A DNA stretch of 64,000 nucleotides from the NCBI RefSeq assembly GCF_007741515.1, contig NZ_CP036263.1:806001-870000 (forward strand). The letters are read 5' to 3'. Shown here one piece after another: positions 17,630 to 28,807 of this stretch. The first letter of the stretch is position 1. Each line of letters opens with the position of its first letter. The stretch is from Adhaeretor mobilis (GTDB lineage: Bacteria; Planctomycetota; Planctomycetia; Pirellulales; Lacipirellulaceae). The notes under the pieces are model-generated. The model did no database searches and was not told where the DNA came from. It saw nothing but the letters and a program-made list of their open reading frames with translations. The position numbers were made by a program, and so were the translations under genes.

Positions 17630-18502
17630 CTACACTGGATGATACCGCTCGTACACCGTTTTCAACCCCACCGGCTCAATCTGCAATTCAGTGACCGCTT
17701 GATCAGAGAGCCAGCCCAACAGCGGTGCGAGGTCTCCGTCGGTGAGGATGGTAACGCGGCCGCTATCGTTCGTTTCTATCTTCATTTGTTTGGCAAGTTT
17801 CTCGCTGGGCAGATTCAACTGACCCCGGAGGAGGGCTTGAATGCGGTGCTGCCTTTTTACGTCCGCGATGCGCACCGTGTCCACAAGCCGGCCTTCGCGT
17901 AGCAGTATGGCACGATCGCAAACTTCCTCGACTTCCGACAAGACGTGCGACGAGAACAGCACCGTTCTACCGGCATCGCGCGTCTCGCGAACTAGGTCCA
18001 GTACGTCGCGCCTTGCGTTGGGATCAAGGTTGGCGGTCGGCTCGTCGAGAATTACCAGTTTCACATCTGCGGCCAAAGTGGCGGCCAGGGCCAACTTCTG
18101 CCGCATGCCTGTGGACATCTTATGGACTCTGCGCGAGAGGTCGAGCTTCAACCGGTCGGCCAAGGCAAGAGAGCGTTCTAGCGAGGCTCCTGCTCGCAAA
18201 CGCGTGAAGAATTCCAAAGTCTGACGGCCTGAAAGCTCGCGGGATAAGCGGGCTTCGCCAGGCAGGTAGGTCAAATCGTTGTGGACGGCCACGGAGTCGT
18301 GATAGCAATCGAGATCGCCAATCTTGGCGCTACCCGAGGTCGGCTTGAGGAACCCGAGTAGCAATCGTAACAGCGTTGTTTTTCCCGCACCGTTGGGGCC
18401 GAGTAGCCCGAGTATTTCACCTGGCTCGGCACTGAAGGAGCAATCACTCAGTGCGGATATCTTGCCGTACCGTTTCGTCAGCGATTGGGTTTCTAGTAGC
18501 AT
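17630..18502 (-). CDS. ABC transporter ATP-binding protein
   Basis: A 290-aa stand-alone nucleotide-binding subunit with an intact Walker A GPNGAGKTT (35-43), signature MSTGMRQK (S-T-G-M variant of LSGGQ), Walker B LVILDEPTANLD and H-loop SSHVLSEVEEVCD. This type resembles CcmA/NatA-like ATPases that pair with ABC-2 permeases. The C-terminal 80 residues form a regulatory-type extension. No permease lies next to it in the window: flanking genes are a TlpA-like protein and the exporter operon on the opposite strand. It could in principle provide ATPase activity to another complex, but nothing shows that. Confidence 0.88.
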   Translation of the reverse strand: MLLETQSLTKRYGKISALSDCSFSAEPGEILGLLGPNGAGKTTLLRLLLGFLKPTSGSAKIGDLDCYHDSVAVHNDLTYLPGEARLSRELSGRQTLEFFTRLRAGASLERSLALADRLKLDLSRRVHKMSTGMRQKLALAATLAADVKLVILDEPTANLDPNARRDVLDLVRETRDAGRTVLFSSHVLSEVEEVCDRAILLREGRLVDTVRIADVKRQHRIQALLRGQLNLPSEKLAKQMKIETNDSGRVTILTDGDLAPLLGWLSDQAVTELQIEPVGLKTVYERYHPV

Positions 18503-18553
18503 GATTTCTAGTCATTTCGACAGAAGTCAAATCGAAGTGCCTCGCCCGGTATC

Positions 18554-19807
18554 TTACTCAGAACTGACCGGCTGTACCGAGTCATCAAGCTTGACCTTCG
18601 CCGCTGTCATAGCTTTGGGAGCCGCTTCAAGGCTCGCCAGCGGTTCGCCGAGTTGGTCCCTTAGCAAATCAACCAGATGCTGCTCGCGGGCGTGGGTGTC
18701 AATCACATTTCCATCACGATCAATCAGAATGGCGAACGGTATGCCCGTGACGCCGAATTCGACGGCACGCGGATCGCTCCAGCCGCGCTTGCTCTTCTCG
18801 AAGCTGTAAAGCGTGGCCCAGGGGAGTCGTTTCTCGGCGATGAACTTACGTGCTTGCTCTGGCTTATTGTCGAGATTGATGCCGACGACCTCGAAGCCTT
18901 TATCATGATACGCCCGATAGAGCCGCGAAACATTGGGCAACTCTGCACGGCACGGGCCGCACCACGACGCCCAGAAGTCGATCAGTACGACCTTGCCTCG
19001 GTACTTCCCCCAATCGAACTTCTCTCCCTCTTCCTCTTTGCCTAGCCGCCTGCCAGTGAGCTTGAGCGATTTCCCGGGCAGATTGATGCGTCGTTGAATA
19101 CCTTCCAGCACCTTGGCCTGCTCGCGGATCTCAGGCGATTCGGCATCCTTGAACTTAGGTAGCGTTGCTTCGATTAGCTCGGTAGCAAGCTTGGTATCAC
19201 CGGAAACCGCAACGAAGTCCGCCACATTGATGGCAACCATCACATGTTGCGGAGCCAGATTGGCTGTTATCAGATGGTTAGTGATTTTGGCGACGACGCT
19301 CTTGCGCCCTTCTTCTCGCAGCGTAGGCCATCGGTCGTACGCGTCTTCAATGAAAAACTTCATGCCGATGCCAGCCACTTCGCTCGACTTGTGTTTGCAC
19401 GCGGCTTCAATCGCTTTACTTAGCTCGGCTTCGATCTTCGGTTCTTCCAACTGTCGGAGAACGCTCAAACCTTGCAGGAGAAAGAAATGCGTTTGTACGG
19501 CTTGCTCTCCTGTTGGCTTTTCTTCAAGTGCCTCTGTAGCAGTTGCTACGACACTTCGTGCAACCTTTCGCTGGTGAGCCAGTTGCTGCCGTTGATCGCC
19601 CTCGGGCGGTTGCCGCGTCACAAGTTCGTCTATGAAATTGAGCTTCGCTGCAAGATCCCCTTGGGGCGACTTGAAAAGCTCGACGGCCTGTTTGGAGATT
19701 TCCGGTTCTGCCTGCGATTGTGCGGTAGTCTCAGCTGCCTGAGTGGAGCTAGCGAGCAGGAGCAGGGTAGAAAGTGTACGCAGTGGCTTTACAGCGGAGA
19801 ACGACAT
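18554..19807 (-). CDS. secreted TlpA-like thioredoxin protein, copy 1
   Basis: A 417-aa exported protein. A signal peptide (MSFSAVKPLRTLSTLLLLAS..QA) precedes an alpha-helical region (about 30-235) of unknown role, then a TlpA-like thioredoxin fold with active site WASWCGPC (about 277-284) and the cis-Pro loop GVTGIPFAILID. Such proteins act as thiol-disulphide reductants in the periplasm. A paralogue with the same architecture follows upstream (20049-21248). The long helical N-terminal part sets both apart from ordinary 180-aa TlpA proteins. Confidence 0.85.
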   Translation of the reverse strand: MSFSAVKPLRTLSTLLLLASSTQAAETTAQSQAEPEISKQAVELFKSPQGDLAAKLNFIDELVTRQPPEGDQRQQLAHQRKVARSVVATATEALEEKPTGEQAVQTHFFLLQGLSVLRQLEEPKIEAELSKAIEAACKHKSSEVAGIGMKFFIEDAYDRWPTLREEGRKSVVAKITNHLITANLAPQHVMVAINVADFVAVSGDTKLATELIEATLPKFKDAESPEIREQAKVLEGIQRRINLPGKSLKLTGRRLGKEEEGEKFDWGKYRGKVVLIDFWASWCGPCRAELPNVSRLYRAYHDKGFEVVGINLDNKPEQARKFIAEKRLPWATLYSFEKSKRGWSDPRAVEFGVTGIPFAILIDRDGNVIDTHAREQHLVDLLRDQLGEPLASLEAAPKAMTAAKVKLDDSVQPVSSE

Positions 19808-20048
19808 GAATCTAACTCGGTGGGTCGAAGCAGGTAGGACCGATTACGGAGAGAGGCTAGTTGCCAGAGGCAGGCTGCCTAGAAGAACCATTATCGCGAC
19901 CTGCTAGCCCACTGCAAGCCGCCCGCTAGGCGGGGGCTAGCAAAGGACTTGACGGGATTTACAGGGTTGCCTGGAGGCAGTTTGCGGCGACGCGATCCAC
20001 AATCCGGTGTCTCCTCTAAATCCTGTCTGAATCTCTTGTGAGGATTCG

Positions 20049-21248
20049 CTAATCCTTGTCCTCAGGCTTGGCTTTCTCAATCGGATCGCCCAGCAACTCT
20101 TGCAGCTTCGCTCTCAAGTTTCGGCCGCGGGCGTTCATGTGGACGACCTTGCCGTCGCGGTCAACGAGGATCGCCGTTGGGATGCCGCTGATACCGTAGT
20201 GGCGAGCCATGGGATTGTTCCAGCCACGGTCAGCTTCTTTCTTCGAGAAGATCGTCGCCCAGGGGATGTCCATGTCGTCGATGTAGCTTTGAGCGTCCTC
20301 GGCCGTTTCATCGAGCGAGATGCCGAGCACCTCGAAGCCCTTCTCATGATACGCGTCGTACATCTTTAGTAGGTTGGGCACCTCGTCGCGGCACGGACCG
20401 CACCAGGTTGCCCAGTAATCGACTAGCACGACTTTACCACGGTAAGATTTCCAGTCTACCTTCTCATCGGAGAGCAGCGTGCCGAAGACTTCCATTTGGT
20501 TGCCAGGCAATTCCATCCGGCGGAGCGTGCCCTCAAGTCTGCCGACACTATTGCGAAGTTGGGGGTTATCGCTGCGTTTCATCAAGTCAATCGAGCCGCG
20601 GAGTACAGCCCCGGCGTATTTGGGGTCGATATCTTGCAGGGCTTCGCTGGTCATTTGCAGCAGTTGGGCGTGCACAGGGCGAAAGCCATCCTCTTGCATC
20701 TGCTTGAGCGTCTTCTTTACGAAATCCTGCTTGCTTTTTTCGTTGAGGTCTTCCCAACTCTCCAATTGGCCGACAAGTTGGAACTGCCAACCAAGGCTCG
20801 CGATGCCGTCCACCTTGCTTGCTTTGGCTCGCGCGACTTCCTTGGGCAAACGTTTAGCTGCCTGCTGATCACCCATCTCGGCAAGACGTTCCAAAGAGAT
20901 GAGCAGTACCCGATTGCCGAGAGTGAGTTCCTGCTCGTCGGGTTTCTTTTTCAACAGCGCGTCTGCGGAATCACGCATGGTTTCGGTGAGTTTCTTGATA
21001 AACGCGTTTCGATCTTGACCTTCCTCAGGCTTCAGCTTGCTTAACCCCTGCATAAATTCGATGATCGCATCAGCACTGCCGTCAGGAACTGTGAACGGGT
21101 CAATGGTCGGTTCGTCAGTCGTTGCCGCATCCTCAACTTTGGTCGCAGCCTCCTGAGCGATCGATTGCTGCGTACAAGCAACGCATAAGACTATGTTCGC
21201 AATTGCTAAACAGAAACACTGGAAGAGTCGGGCACAGTCACTACGCAT
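20049..21248 (-). CDS. secreted TlpA-like thioredoxin protein, copy 2
   Basis: A 399-aa paralogue of 18554-19807: signal peptide with a hydrophobic core LAIANIVLCVACTQQ, helical middle region, and a thioredoxin domain with WATWCGPCRDEVPN (about 276-289) and GISGIPTAILVDRDG. Both copies share LRRMELPGNQ or QRRINLPGKS just before the thioredoxin fold, so the duplication includes the N-terminal part. The upstream region (21249-21300) is AT-rich and probably holds the promoter. The signal region includes Cys residues, but no clear lipobox is seen. Confidence 0.85.
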   Translation of the reverse strand: MRSDCARLFQCFCLAIANIVLCVACTQQSIAQEAATKVEDAATTDEPTIDPFTVPDGSADAIIEFMQGLSKLKPEEGQDRNAFIKKLTETMRDSADALLKKKPDEQELTLGNRVLLISLERLAEMGDQQAAKRLPKEVARAKASKVDGIASLGWQFQLVGQLESWEDLNEKSKQDFVKKTLKQMQEDGFRPVHAQLLQMTSEALQDIDPKYAGAVLRGSIDLMKRSDNPQLRNSVGRLEGTLRRMELPGNQMEVFGTLLSDEKVDWKSYRGKVVLVDYWATWCGPCRDEVPNLLKMYDAYHEKGFEVLGISLDETAEDAQSYIDDMDIPWATIFSKKEADRGWNNPMARHYGISGIPTAILVDRDGKVVHMNARGRNLRAKLQELLGDPIEKAKPEDKD

Positions 21249-21495
21249 TACAAAGCATCCTAGAAATTGTATTATTTTTGAAATTTTACTTTTTGGGATT
21301 CGATTAGCCCGCGAGCTACGCGTTGTACGGAGCCTCTGAAACGGACTCAGCTCGATTAGCTGAATCTCGACCGGCCCCTCAGCATAGCGATCCGCTTCAC
21401 ACTACAGCGAATTATTGCATTCGCTTGGGCCAAGAGCTGTAAGATTTACTACGTAACGCAGGCAATGCCTGTTCGATGGGAACTGAGTCTTACGC

Positions 21496-22425
21496 TCAAT
21501 CGACCTGATGGAACTCGGCGATGATTCGCCACGCTTCCTCGGGGGAATCGGCGAAATGGAGCAAATCGAGGTGCTCGTCAGCAATAACACCTTCGTCGGC
21601 AAACTGCTGGAAGTTGATCAAATTGTTCCAATACTCCGTCCCATACATGATGATCGGAATTTCCTGCATGCGTCCCGTTTGACGTAGCGTGAGCGTGTTG
21701 AATAGCTCGTCGAGCGTGCCAAAACCGCCCGGAAATACCGCCAGCGCTGCAGCACGCAGGATGAAGTGGAACTTCCGCATCGCGAAGTAGGAAAACTGAA
21801 AGCACAGTTCGGGCGTGATATAGTGGTTCGGCTCCTGCTCGTGAGGCAATTCAATATTCAGACCGCAGCTCTTCGCGCCGATTTCGAACGCTCCGCGGTT
21901 GGCTGCTTCCATGATGCCGGGGCCGCCGCCCGTGGTGATTACAAAGTCACACTTACCATCTTTTTGGCAAGAGGAAGAGACGATTTTGGCAAACTCCTTC
22001 GCTTCGTCATAGAAGTGACTGTTCTTCAGCACCGCTTCAGCACGTTCGATTTCACGCGCAATCCGAGGGTCATCGGGGCGTTTCTCTTGATGGCGCTTTG
22101 CGCCGGCAAGGCGAGCCTCGGCCTCCTCCTTGGGAACAATTTGTGTGCCGCCGAACACGACGACTGTGGTCGCCACATTGTTCTCTCGCAGCAACGTCTC
22201 AGCCTTTTGTAATTCCAACTGCATGCGGATGGGGCGTTGCTCGCTGCGACCCAGGAAGTCGATATCCACCTCTGGCAGCCGGTAGCTGTGCGACTCCAAA
22301 ATCGCACGGCGATTCTTGGCGACAGCCTCATCGAGGTCGAAACGACTTGGTGGTAGTTCAGGCTCGGCAGCTCCGCCACCTGTTTCGGCGACGGGTCGTG
22401 GCTTGCTTGCTCGTTGGTCAGACAT
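21496..22425 (-). CDS. LOG family protein (TIGR00730-type nucleotide phosphoribohydrolase)
   Basis: A 309-aa protein with the two hallmark motifs of the LOG/lysine-decarboxylase-like family: TGGGPGIMEAANRGA (165-179) and PGGFGTLDELF (232-242). The family cleaves the ribose-5'-phosphate bond of nucleoside monophosphates, including cytokinin precursors; many bacterial members are probably general NMP glycosidases. About 80 extra N-terminal residues (Ser/Pro/Glu-rich and then helical) are present compared with minimal members. It is monocistronic. Confidence 0.88.
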   Translation of the reverse strand: MSDQRASKPRPVAETGGGAAEPELPPSRFDLDEAVAKNRRAILESHSYRLPEVDIDFLGRSEQRPIRMQLELQKAETLLRENNVATTVVVFGGTQIVPKEEAEARLAGAKRHQEKRPDDPRIAREIERAEAVLKNSHFYDEAKEFAKIVSSSCQKDGKCDFVITTGGGPGIMEAANRGAFEIGAKSCGLNIELPHEQEPNHYITPELCFQFSYFAMRKFHFILRAAALAVFPGGFGTLDELFNTLTLRQTGRMQEIPIIMYGTEYWNNLINFQQFADEGVIADEHLDLLHFADSPEEAWRIIAEFHQVD

Positions 22426-22676
22426 AATCTAATTGGCGTTCTGTTTGAGTTCTCTTATCGAACCACAGAGGCGATGGAGTTAGGGGAGGGGATTGGACGC
22501 GGATCGGGCGGATACAAACCTATTTCTCAGAAGAATCAATAATATCTGAGTTGCAATCTCTTCAACTGGTTCGGTTGACCGCTACCTGGATACTGATCTG
22601 CGATCATCCGCCGAATCCGCGTTTATCTACGTTCCATTATCGCCTGTGTCCCCTGTGGTTGTTTAAGAAGTGGTGG

Positions 22677-24062
22677 TTATACGAGTTCATGCGACTCACC
22701 CAACTCGGGGCAGGTGACTTCCCAGCCACGAGTTTCGCGTAGTTCTTCGGCCATTGCGTCGGAACTGTCGGGTTCGCCGTGAGTGAGAAATGTGTGCTTG
22801 GGCGCGGGCAAATCTCTCAGCCAGCGGAACAGTCCGCTACGATCGGCGTGGCCGCTGAGACCGGGCACCTTTTCGATGGCTGCTTGCACGGGTACGTCGA
22901 TGCCGTGGATTCGCAGTGTCTCAGCACCTTCCTCCAGCCGGCGGCCGCGCGTGCCGATGGCTTGGTACCCGCCCATGACGATGGTGGTTTTGGGGTCGGA
23001 TAAGCGTTGCTTCAAGTGGTGGATAATTCGCCCGCCCGTCATCATTCCGCTGGAAGCAATGATAATGGCCCCGCCGGTCAGGTTGTTCAGCGCCTTGGAT
23101 TCATCCGCACTGCGACATAGGTGCACAGCCGGGCCCCCGAGTACGGGACGATCGCCGCACAACTCGCCTTCCGACAGATCATGATCGATTGCATGCTCGC
23201 GATAAATATCCGTCGCGTTGCAAGACATCGGACTGTCGAGATAGATCGGCAAGTCGGGGATGCGATCTTCACATTTCAAGAGCTGCAATAGATAGATCAA
23301 CTGCTGGGCACGACCCACGGCAAACGAAGCCATCAGCATCACGCCGCCTCGCTTGAGCGAACGCTGTACAACGTCTTCGAGCGCCTTGACCAAGTCCGAG
23401 TCGGGATGATCCCGATTGCCGTAGGTGCTTTCGCAAATTAAGTAGTCGCACTCGGTTGGCGGAGCAGGGTCGTGATAGAGTGGTCCGTCGTAGCGACCAA
23501 CATCGCCAGAGAAGAGTATGCGAATGGGTTTCTTGCCGGTACGGACTTCACATTCGATCATATTCGAGCCCAACAAGTGCCCTGCGTCGTGGAAACGCAT
23601 CCAGATGGGACCCGCGACATTGATCCACTTTTCCCGTGATACTTCTTTGAGCAGTTTGAGAGTCCGCTTCACATCCTGACCGTCGTACAACGGCAGGGCC
23701 GGCTTGTGTTTAGAGAAGCCCTTCTTGTTGGCGTAGGCGGCATCGTACTCTTGGATTTTCGCCGAGTCGAGCATGATGATCTCCCCCAGCTTGGCCGTGG
23801 CTGGTGTGCAGTACACTTTGCCGTTGAAGCCCTGTTTAACCACTCGGGGAAGATAGCCACAGTGATCGAGATGCGCATGCGTGAGCGCGATGGCGTCGAG
23901 CGACTTCGAATCAAATGGCGTGTCGGCCCAATTCAACTCACGAAGATGCTTCTGCCCCTGGAACATTCCGCAATCCACCAACACGCTAGCACCGTCGGCT
24001 TCCAGTAAGTACTTCGAGCCGGTAACGGTTCGTGCCGCACCGTGGAAAGTAATTTTTGCCAT
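22677..24062 (-). CDS. MBL-fold beta-CASP RNA nuclease
   Basis: A 461-aa protein with the zinc motif HAHLDHCGYLPR (62-73), later ligands in FHDAGHLLGS and FSGDVGR, and beta-CASP motifs ESTYGNRDH, SSGMMTGGR and GLSGHADR. The family contains CPSF73-like RNA endo/exonucleases (Ysh1-like); bacterial members process or degrade RNA. All metal ligands seem present. It ends at 22677 and begins about 360 bases downstream of groEL, separated by that gene's terminator. Confidence 0.9.
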   Translation of the reverse strand: MAKITFHGAARTVTGSKYLLEADGASVLVDCGMFQGQKHLRELNWADTPFDSKSLDAIALTHAHLDHCGYLPRVVKQGFNGKVYCTPATAKLGEIIMLDSAKIQEYDAAYANKKGFSKHKPALPLYDGQDVKRTLKLLKEVSREKWINVAGPIWMRFHDAGHLLGSNMIECEVRTGKKPIRILFSGDVGRYDGPLYHDPAPPTECDYLICESTYGNRDHPDSDLVKALEDVVQRSLKRGGVMLMASFAVGRAQQLIYLLQLLKCEDRIPDLPIYLDSPMSCNATDIYREHAIDHDLSEGELCGDRPVLGGPAVHLCRSADESKALNNLTGGAIIIASSGMMTGGRIIHHLKQRLSDPKTTIVMGGYQAIGTRGRRLEEGAETLRIHGIDVPVQAAIEKVPGLSGHADRSGLFRWLRDLPAPKHTFLTHGEPDSSDAMAEELRETRGWEVTCPELGESHELV

Positions 24063-24299
24063 ACGTATCTCGGTGTGAGTCGCGGAGTTGGTTGCAGGTA
24101 AGGCTATTGAGTGAGAGCGATAGCATAGCCGGTTTTGCGCTGAGATTGAACACGAGTCTCGAGAGGGATCGGCATGGGGTAGCTTGTTACCCTTGAGAAT
24201 TCGTGGAATATCGCCTTCCCAGAGTAGGTGCCTGGACTAGGCCTCGAAACTCCTTCTAGCAGGCCCTTCTCACCGGCTTCGTACCGACTCCGAACTATT
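24063..24299. other. intergenic region between beta-CASP nuclease start and groEL terminator
   Basis: No gene, repeat or RNA recognised. It should hold the promoter of the minus-strand nuclease. Confidence 0.4.
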
Positions 24300-24330
24300 A
24301 GGCCCAGCATCTATGCTGGGGCCAGCTTGC

Positions 24331-24367
24331 AAAAAAAAAGCCCCGACCTTTATCGGCCGGGGCTTTT
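24331..24367 (-). terminator. intrinsic terminator of groEL
   Basis: A 13-bp GC-rich stem (24336-24348 with 24355-24367, AAAAGCCCCGACC and its complement) is followed on the minus strand by a run of nine T (24331-24339). It lies about 55 bases past the groEL stop codon. A second hairpin (CCCAGCAT/ATGCTGGG, 24303-24320) follows it. Confidence 0.9.
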
Positions 24368-24421
24368 CGGAGATGTTGAACTCTTCACACTCAGGCCAGA
24401 GCCTGAGTTTCAGGGTGTTGC

Positions 24422-26065
<1,644 letters not shown>

Positions 26066-26106
26066 TTAATGTTTCGGTATTTGGAAGCTTTTGGGTCTTA
26101 GAGAGC

Positions 26107-26187
26107 AATCGTGGGCAGTAGGCAGTGGGCGGTCGGCAGTAAGTCGCATTGCGAAGTTTACTGCCTACTGCCCCCCTGCCGACTTAT
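26107..26187. repeat. hairpin of tandem GCAGTAGGCAGTGGGC-type words between groES and groEL
   Basis: GGGCAGTAGGCAGTGGGC with GGTCGGCAGTAAGTC (left) pairs with TTTACTGCCTACTGCCCCCC and TGCCGACTTA (right). The arms consist of short near-repeats (GGCAGT), giving a long, slippery stem in the groES-groEL intercistronic space. Confidence 0.75.
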
Positions 26188-26523
26188 CTACTCAATCACT
26201 GCCAGGATATCGCTCTCGCTCATCAGCAGGTACTCGTCGTCGCCGACGGTGATCGTCTCAGGGGCGTAGCTGGTAAACAGGATGCGATCGCCCTTTTTCA
26301 CCTGCAGCGAGCCACGGCTGCCGTCGTCGAGGAGCTTACCGGTGCCGATCGCTATGATCGTGCCACGGGAAGGCTTGTCCTTGGCGGAGTCTGGCAGCAC
26401 GATGCCGCCGGCAGTGGTGTCGAGTGATTCGTCACGTTCGACAACAACTTTGTCGCCAAGCGGCTGGAGAGCGACTTTGCTCTTCTTCTTCGTTGATGGC
26501 TTCTTCTTGGTGGCTGCGGCCAT
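26188..26523 (-). CDS. groES: co-chaperonin GroES
   Basis: A 111-aa protein: core VALQPLGDKVVVERD, then TAGGIVLPDSAKDKP in the mobile loop, and VKKGDRILF and the C-terminal LLMSESDILAVIE. Compared with the usual 95-100 aa it has a Lys-rich N-terminal tail (MAAATKKKPSTKKKSK) of 16 residues. It is first in the groES-groEL pair. No CIRCE operator (TTAGCACTC-N9-GAGTGCTAA) was found in the 180 bases upstream. Confidence 0.95.
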   Translation of the reverse strand: MAAATKKKPSTKKKSKVALQPLGDKVVVERDESLDTTAGGIVLPDSAKDKPSRGTIIAIGTGKLLDDGSRGSLQVKKGDRILFTSYAPETITVGDDEYLLMSESDILAVIE

Positions 26524-26808
26524 GGGGGGAGTCTCCGTGTGTAGGTTTCTGGTAGATGGGGGCTATTAGCTTAGCTGTTGGCTCCGATAGCCGTGGTGCT
26601 AGGCACCGCCGGAGCGTCAGAGTTGTTTTGTAGCAGTCTTTTAGAGTCGTATTGGTAAGCAATCAGCGCGCCAAAGCTACGCATTCGCTGCAACTAGAGA
26701 CTCAGTAAGCGATTACGTGAATTACCGAGAAAAGCGAGGGCTGCCAAAACGGTCGGCAACCGGTTCTCAGGCGGAAAACCCGCCCATGTGAGGTGCCATT
26801 ATGGCAGA
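26524..26808. other. groES upstream region
   Basis: No gene. The heat-shock promoter of groES should be here; no CIRCE element or other recognised operator is seen. Confidence 0.4.
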
Positions 26809-26900
26809 AAGTCTAGAGCTGAGTGTCTAGAGCTGAGTGTCTAGAGTCTAGAGGCGCCTAGCTGGATCTCTAGACTCTGGTCTCTAGGCACTCGACTCTC
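26809..26900. repeat. hairpin of tandem GTCTAGAGCTGAGT words
   Basis: GTCTAGAGCTGAGT occurs nearly three times in tandem (26811-26850) and pairs with ATCTCTAGACTCTGGTCTCT and CACTCGACTCT (26874-26900). It abuts the 3' end of the S1 protein gene (stop at 26901) and may act as its terminator or as a mobile spacer. Confidence 0.75.
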
Positions 26901-28601
26901 CTACCACTTCAGGCCGAACTGCTCGCCGCCGCTAGGGCCGCCGATGCCGCCTTTGAGGTTGGGGTCGTGCTTCCGCTCTTTGCGAGGTCTCTGCTCCGCG
27001 GCATCCATGGCCGCATCGACTTGCTTTTCTCTGTCGCTTTTGGGCCTTTCTGGCTTGTCCATGAGTGCCTTGAGCGAGAGGCCGATCTTCTGGGCCTCCG
27101 CGTCGACTGACAGCACCTGCACTTCCACTTCCTGACCTTCACTAAGTACGTCGCTTGTGCGATGAACTCGGCCGTGGCCCAATTCTGAGATGTGAATAAG
27201 CCCCTCAACGCCCGGCTGCAATTTCACGAATGCACCGAACTGCATGAGCTTGGTGACGGTACCTTTGACTTTGGTGCCGACGGGGTACTTGGTCGTGACA
27301 TCGTTCCAGGGGTTCTCGCCCGCTTCACGATAGCTGAGGCCAATTTTGCCGGTCTCTTGGTTGAACTTCTCGACCTTCACTTTGACTTTCTGGCCAACTT
27401 GTAGCACCTCGCTGGGGTGACCAATGCGCTCCCAGCTGAGCTGGCTCACGTGGATCAGTCCGTCGGCACCGCCCAGGTCGACAAACGCGCCAAAGTCTTG
27501 CAGGCTGCGGACCACGCCTTCGCGCATCTGCCCGGGGGCAAGCTCAGCCAGTAGTTTCTCTTTGTTCGCTTGGCGTTCGCGTTCCATCAGCGCGCGGTGA
27601 CTAAGCACGAGGTTCTTACGCTTGCGACTCACTTCGCTAATGACGCAGGTCATCTTCTTGCCGACGTAGTCTTCCGCATTTTCGACGCGGTAGATCGATA
27701 TCTGGCCCATAGGAATAAAGCCGCGGATGCCGCTGACTTTGCATTCCAGGCCACCTTTGTTTGCCTTGTCGACCATGACGTCGACGACTTGACCTTCGCT
27801 GACAGAGTCCCAATCGCCCACGTCAACCGCCGCCGTGGTGATCGACATCTCGTAGATGCCCTGCTCCGCATCGAACTTGCTGACAATGGCTTCCAGCTGG
27901 GTACCCGGCTCAGGGACGGTGGATTCACCCTTGTCGTTAGCTTCGAACTGCTTGACTTGAATGACCCCCTGATGGCGCGTGCCGGGGACTTCCAAGAAGA
28001 GATCTTCGCCGGCGACCTTGAGGACCTTGCCTGTGACTTTGGTTCCAGCGGCGAGTTCTTCGCTGGCGTCTTTGGTCGAGTCGCCAATCACATCATCGAC
28101 CGAATCGCCGCCCATGGCCGCTTCGAGTTCGGCTTCCATTTCTGGCGTAAGCTTGTCGCGCACGTTGGGCGGCGGATAGTTCTTGCGAGTTTGTTCCGCT
28201 TGCGGCGTGCCCTCAGAAACTTTCATCACCGGATTAGGTTTCGCATCGGAGGCTGATTGCCCATCGCGCTGCGAACCGATTTTCAGTTCTTTCTTCGGTG
28301 GCTCAGTCTTAGGTTCACCGACTGGGGGCGAGCCAGAAGCGTCAGCGACCGGAGCAGCTGACGGACCACCCTGGGCTGGAGCAGCCTCAGTAGAAGCAGC
28401 TTCAGTCGGAGCAACGCTAGCAGAAGCTTGCGCATCGGGCATCGACGCAGGCTGGGCAGGCTCACTCTTAGGGGGAGAATTCTCGGCAACGGGAGAGGCA
28501 ACTGGTGCTGCCTCAGCTGGAGAGATAGATTCTTTAGGATGAGCGGTGACTTCCGGCGAGGGGGTAGCCTCGGTGGAGGTCGATTCAGATTCGACAGACA
28601 T
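26901..28601 (-). CDS. S1 RNA-binding domain protein (ribosomal protein S1-like)
   Basis: A 566-aa protein. Residues 1-170 form a Pro/Ala/Glu/Ser-rich, probably disordered tail with short repeats ([13 protein letters not shown]). Four S1 domains follow: about 187-262 (GVIQVKQFE), 275-350 ([12 protein letters not shown]), 360-435 ([19 protein letters not shown]) and 447-525 ([19 protein letters not shown]). The last two are most canonical. The C-terminal tail is basic, then Gly-rich. The domain count and order fit an S1-like protein that binds mRNA on the 30S subunit; the long disordered front replaces the two ribosome-binding domains of E. coli S1. Confidence 0.85.
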   Translation of the reverse strand: MSVESESTSTEATPSPEVTAHPKESISPAEAAPVASPVAENSPPKSEPAQPASMPDAQASASVAPTEAASTEAAPAQGGPSAAPVADASGSPPVGEPKTEPPKKELKIGSQRDGQSASDAKPNPVMKVSEGTPQAEQTRKNYPPPNVRDKLTPEMEAELEAAMGGDSVDDVIGDSTKDASEELAAGTKVTGKVLKVAGEDLFLEVPGTRHQGVIQVKQFEANDKGESTVPEPGTQLEAIVSKFDAEQGIYEMSITTAAVDVGDWDSVSEGQVVDVMVDKANKGGLECKVSGIRGFIPMGQISIYRVENAEDYVGKKMTCVISEVSRKRKNLVLSHRALMERERQANKEKLLAELAPGQMREGVVRSLQDFGAFVDLGGADGLIHVSQLSWERIGHPSEVLQVGQKVKVKVEKFNQETGKIGLSYREAGENPWNDVTTKYPVGTKVKGTVTKLMQFGAFVKLQPGVEGLIHISELGHGRVHRTSDVLSEGQEVEVQVLSVDAEAQKIGLSLKALMDKPERPKSDREKQVDAAMDAAEQRPRKERKHDPNLKGGIGGPSGGEQFGLKW

Positions 28602-28807
28602 CGGTTACTAGAGACTCTGAGATCGGAGTAGGGGACTCGTGGTTGTGTGGAGAATGCCAGTGGCAATCCACAAGCGTAAAAGTCTACCAGTGTTAGGGGT
28701 TGTGATGCAACAAGCGGCAGCTCGGTGCCTCTGACCGGAGTCGTAAGGCGATAGAATTACCAACTCCTAAAGCGTTCCAGTTAAGGTTAAACCCGCCACT
28801 ATCTTCT

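Noticed and set aside
26107..26187. CRISPR-like array between groES and groEL
   Set aside because: Units are short, adjacent and inverted, without spacers of even length; no cas genes are nearby.
26524..26760. CIRCE operator upstream of groES
   Set aside because: Looked for TTAGCACTC-N9-GAGTGCTAA and did not find it; the GAGCGTCAGAG stretch is not a match.
27570..28256. 228-codon open frame opposite the S1 protein gene
   Set aside because: A shadow of the S1 protein gene's codon bias; composition is biased and no motif is present.
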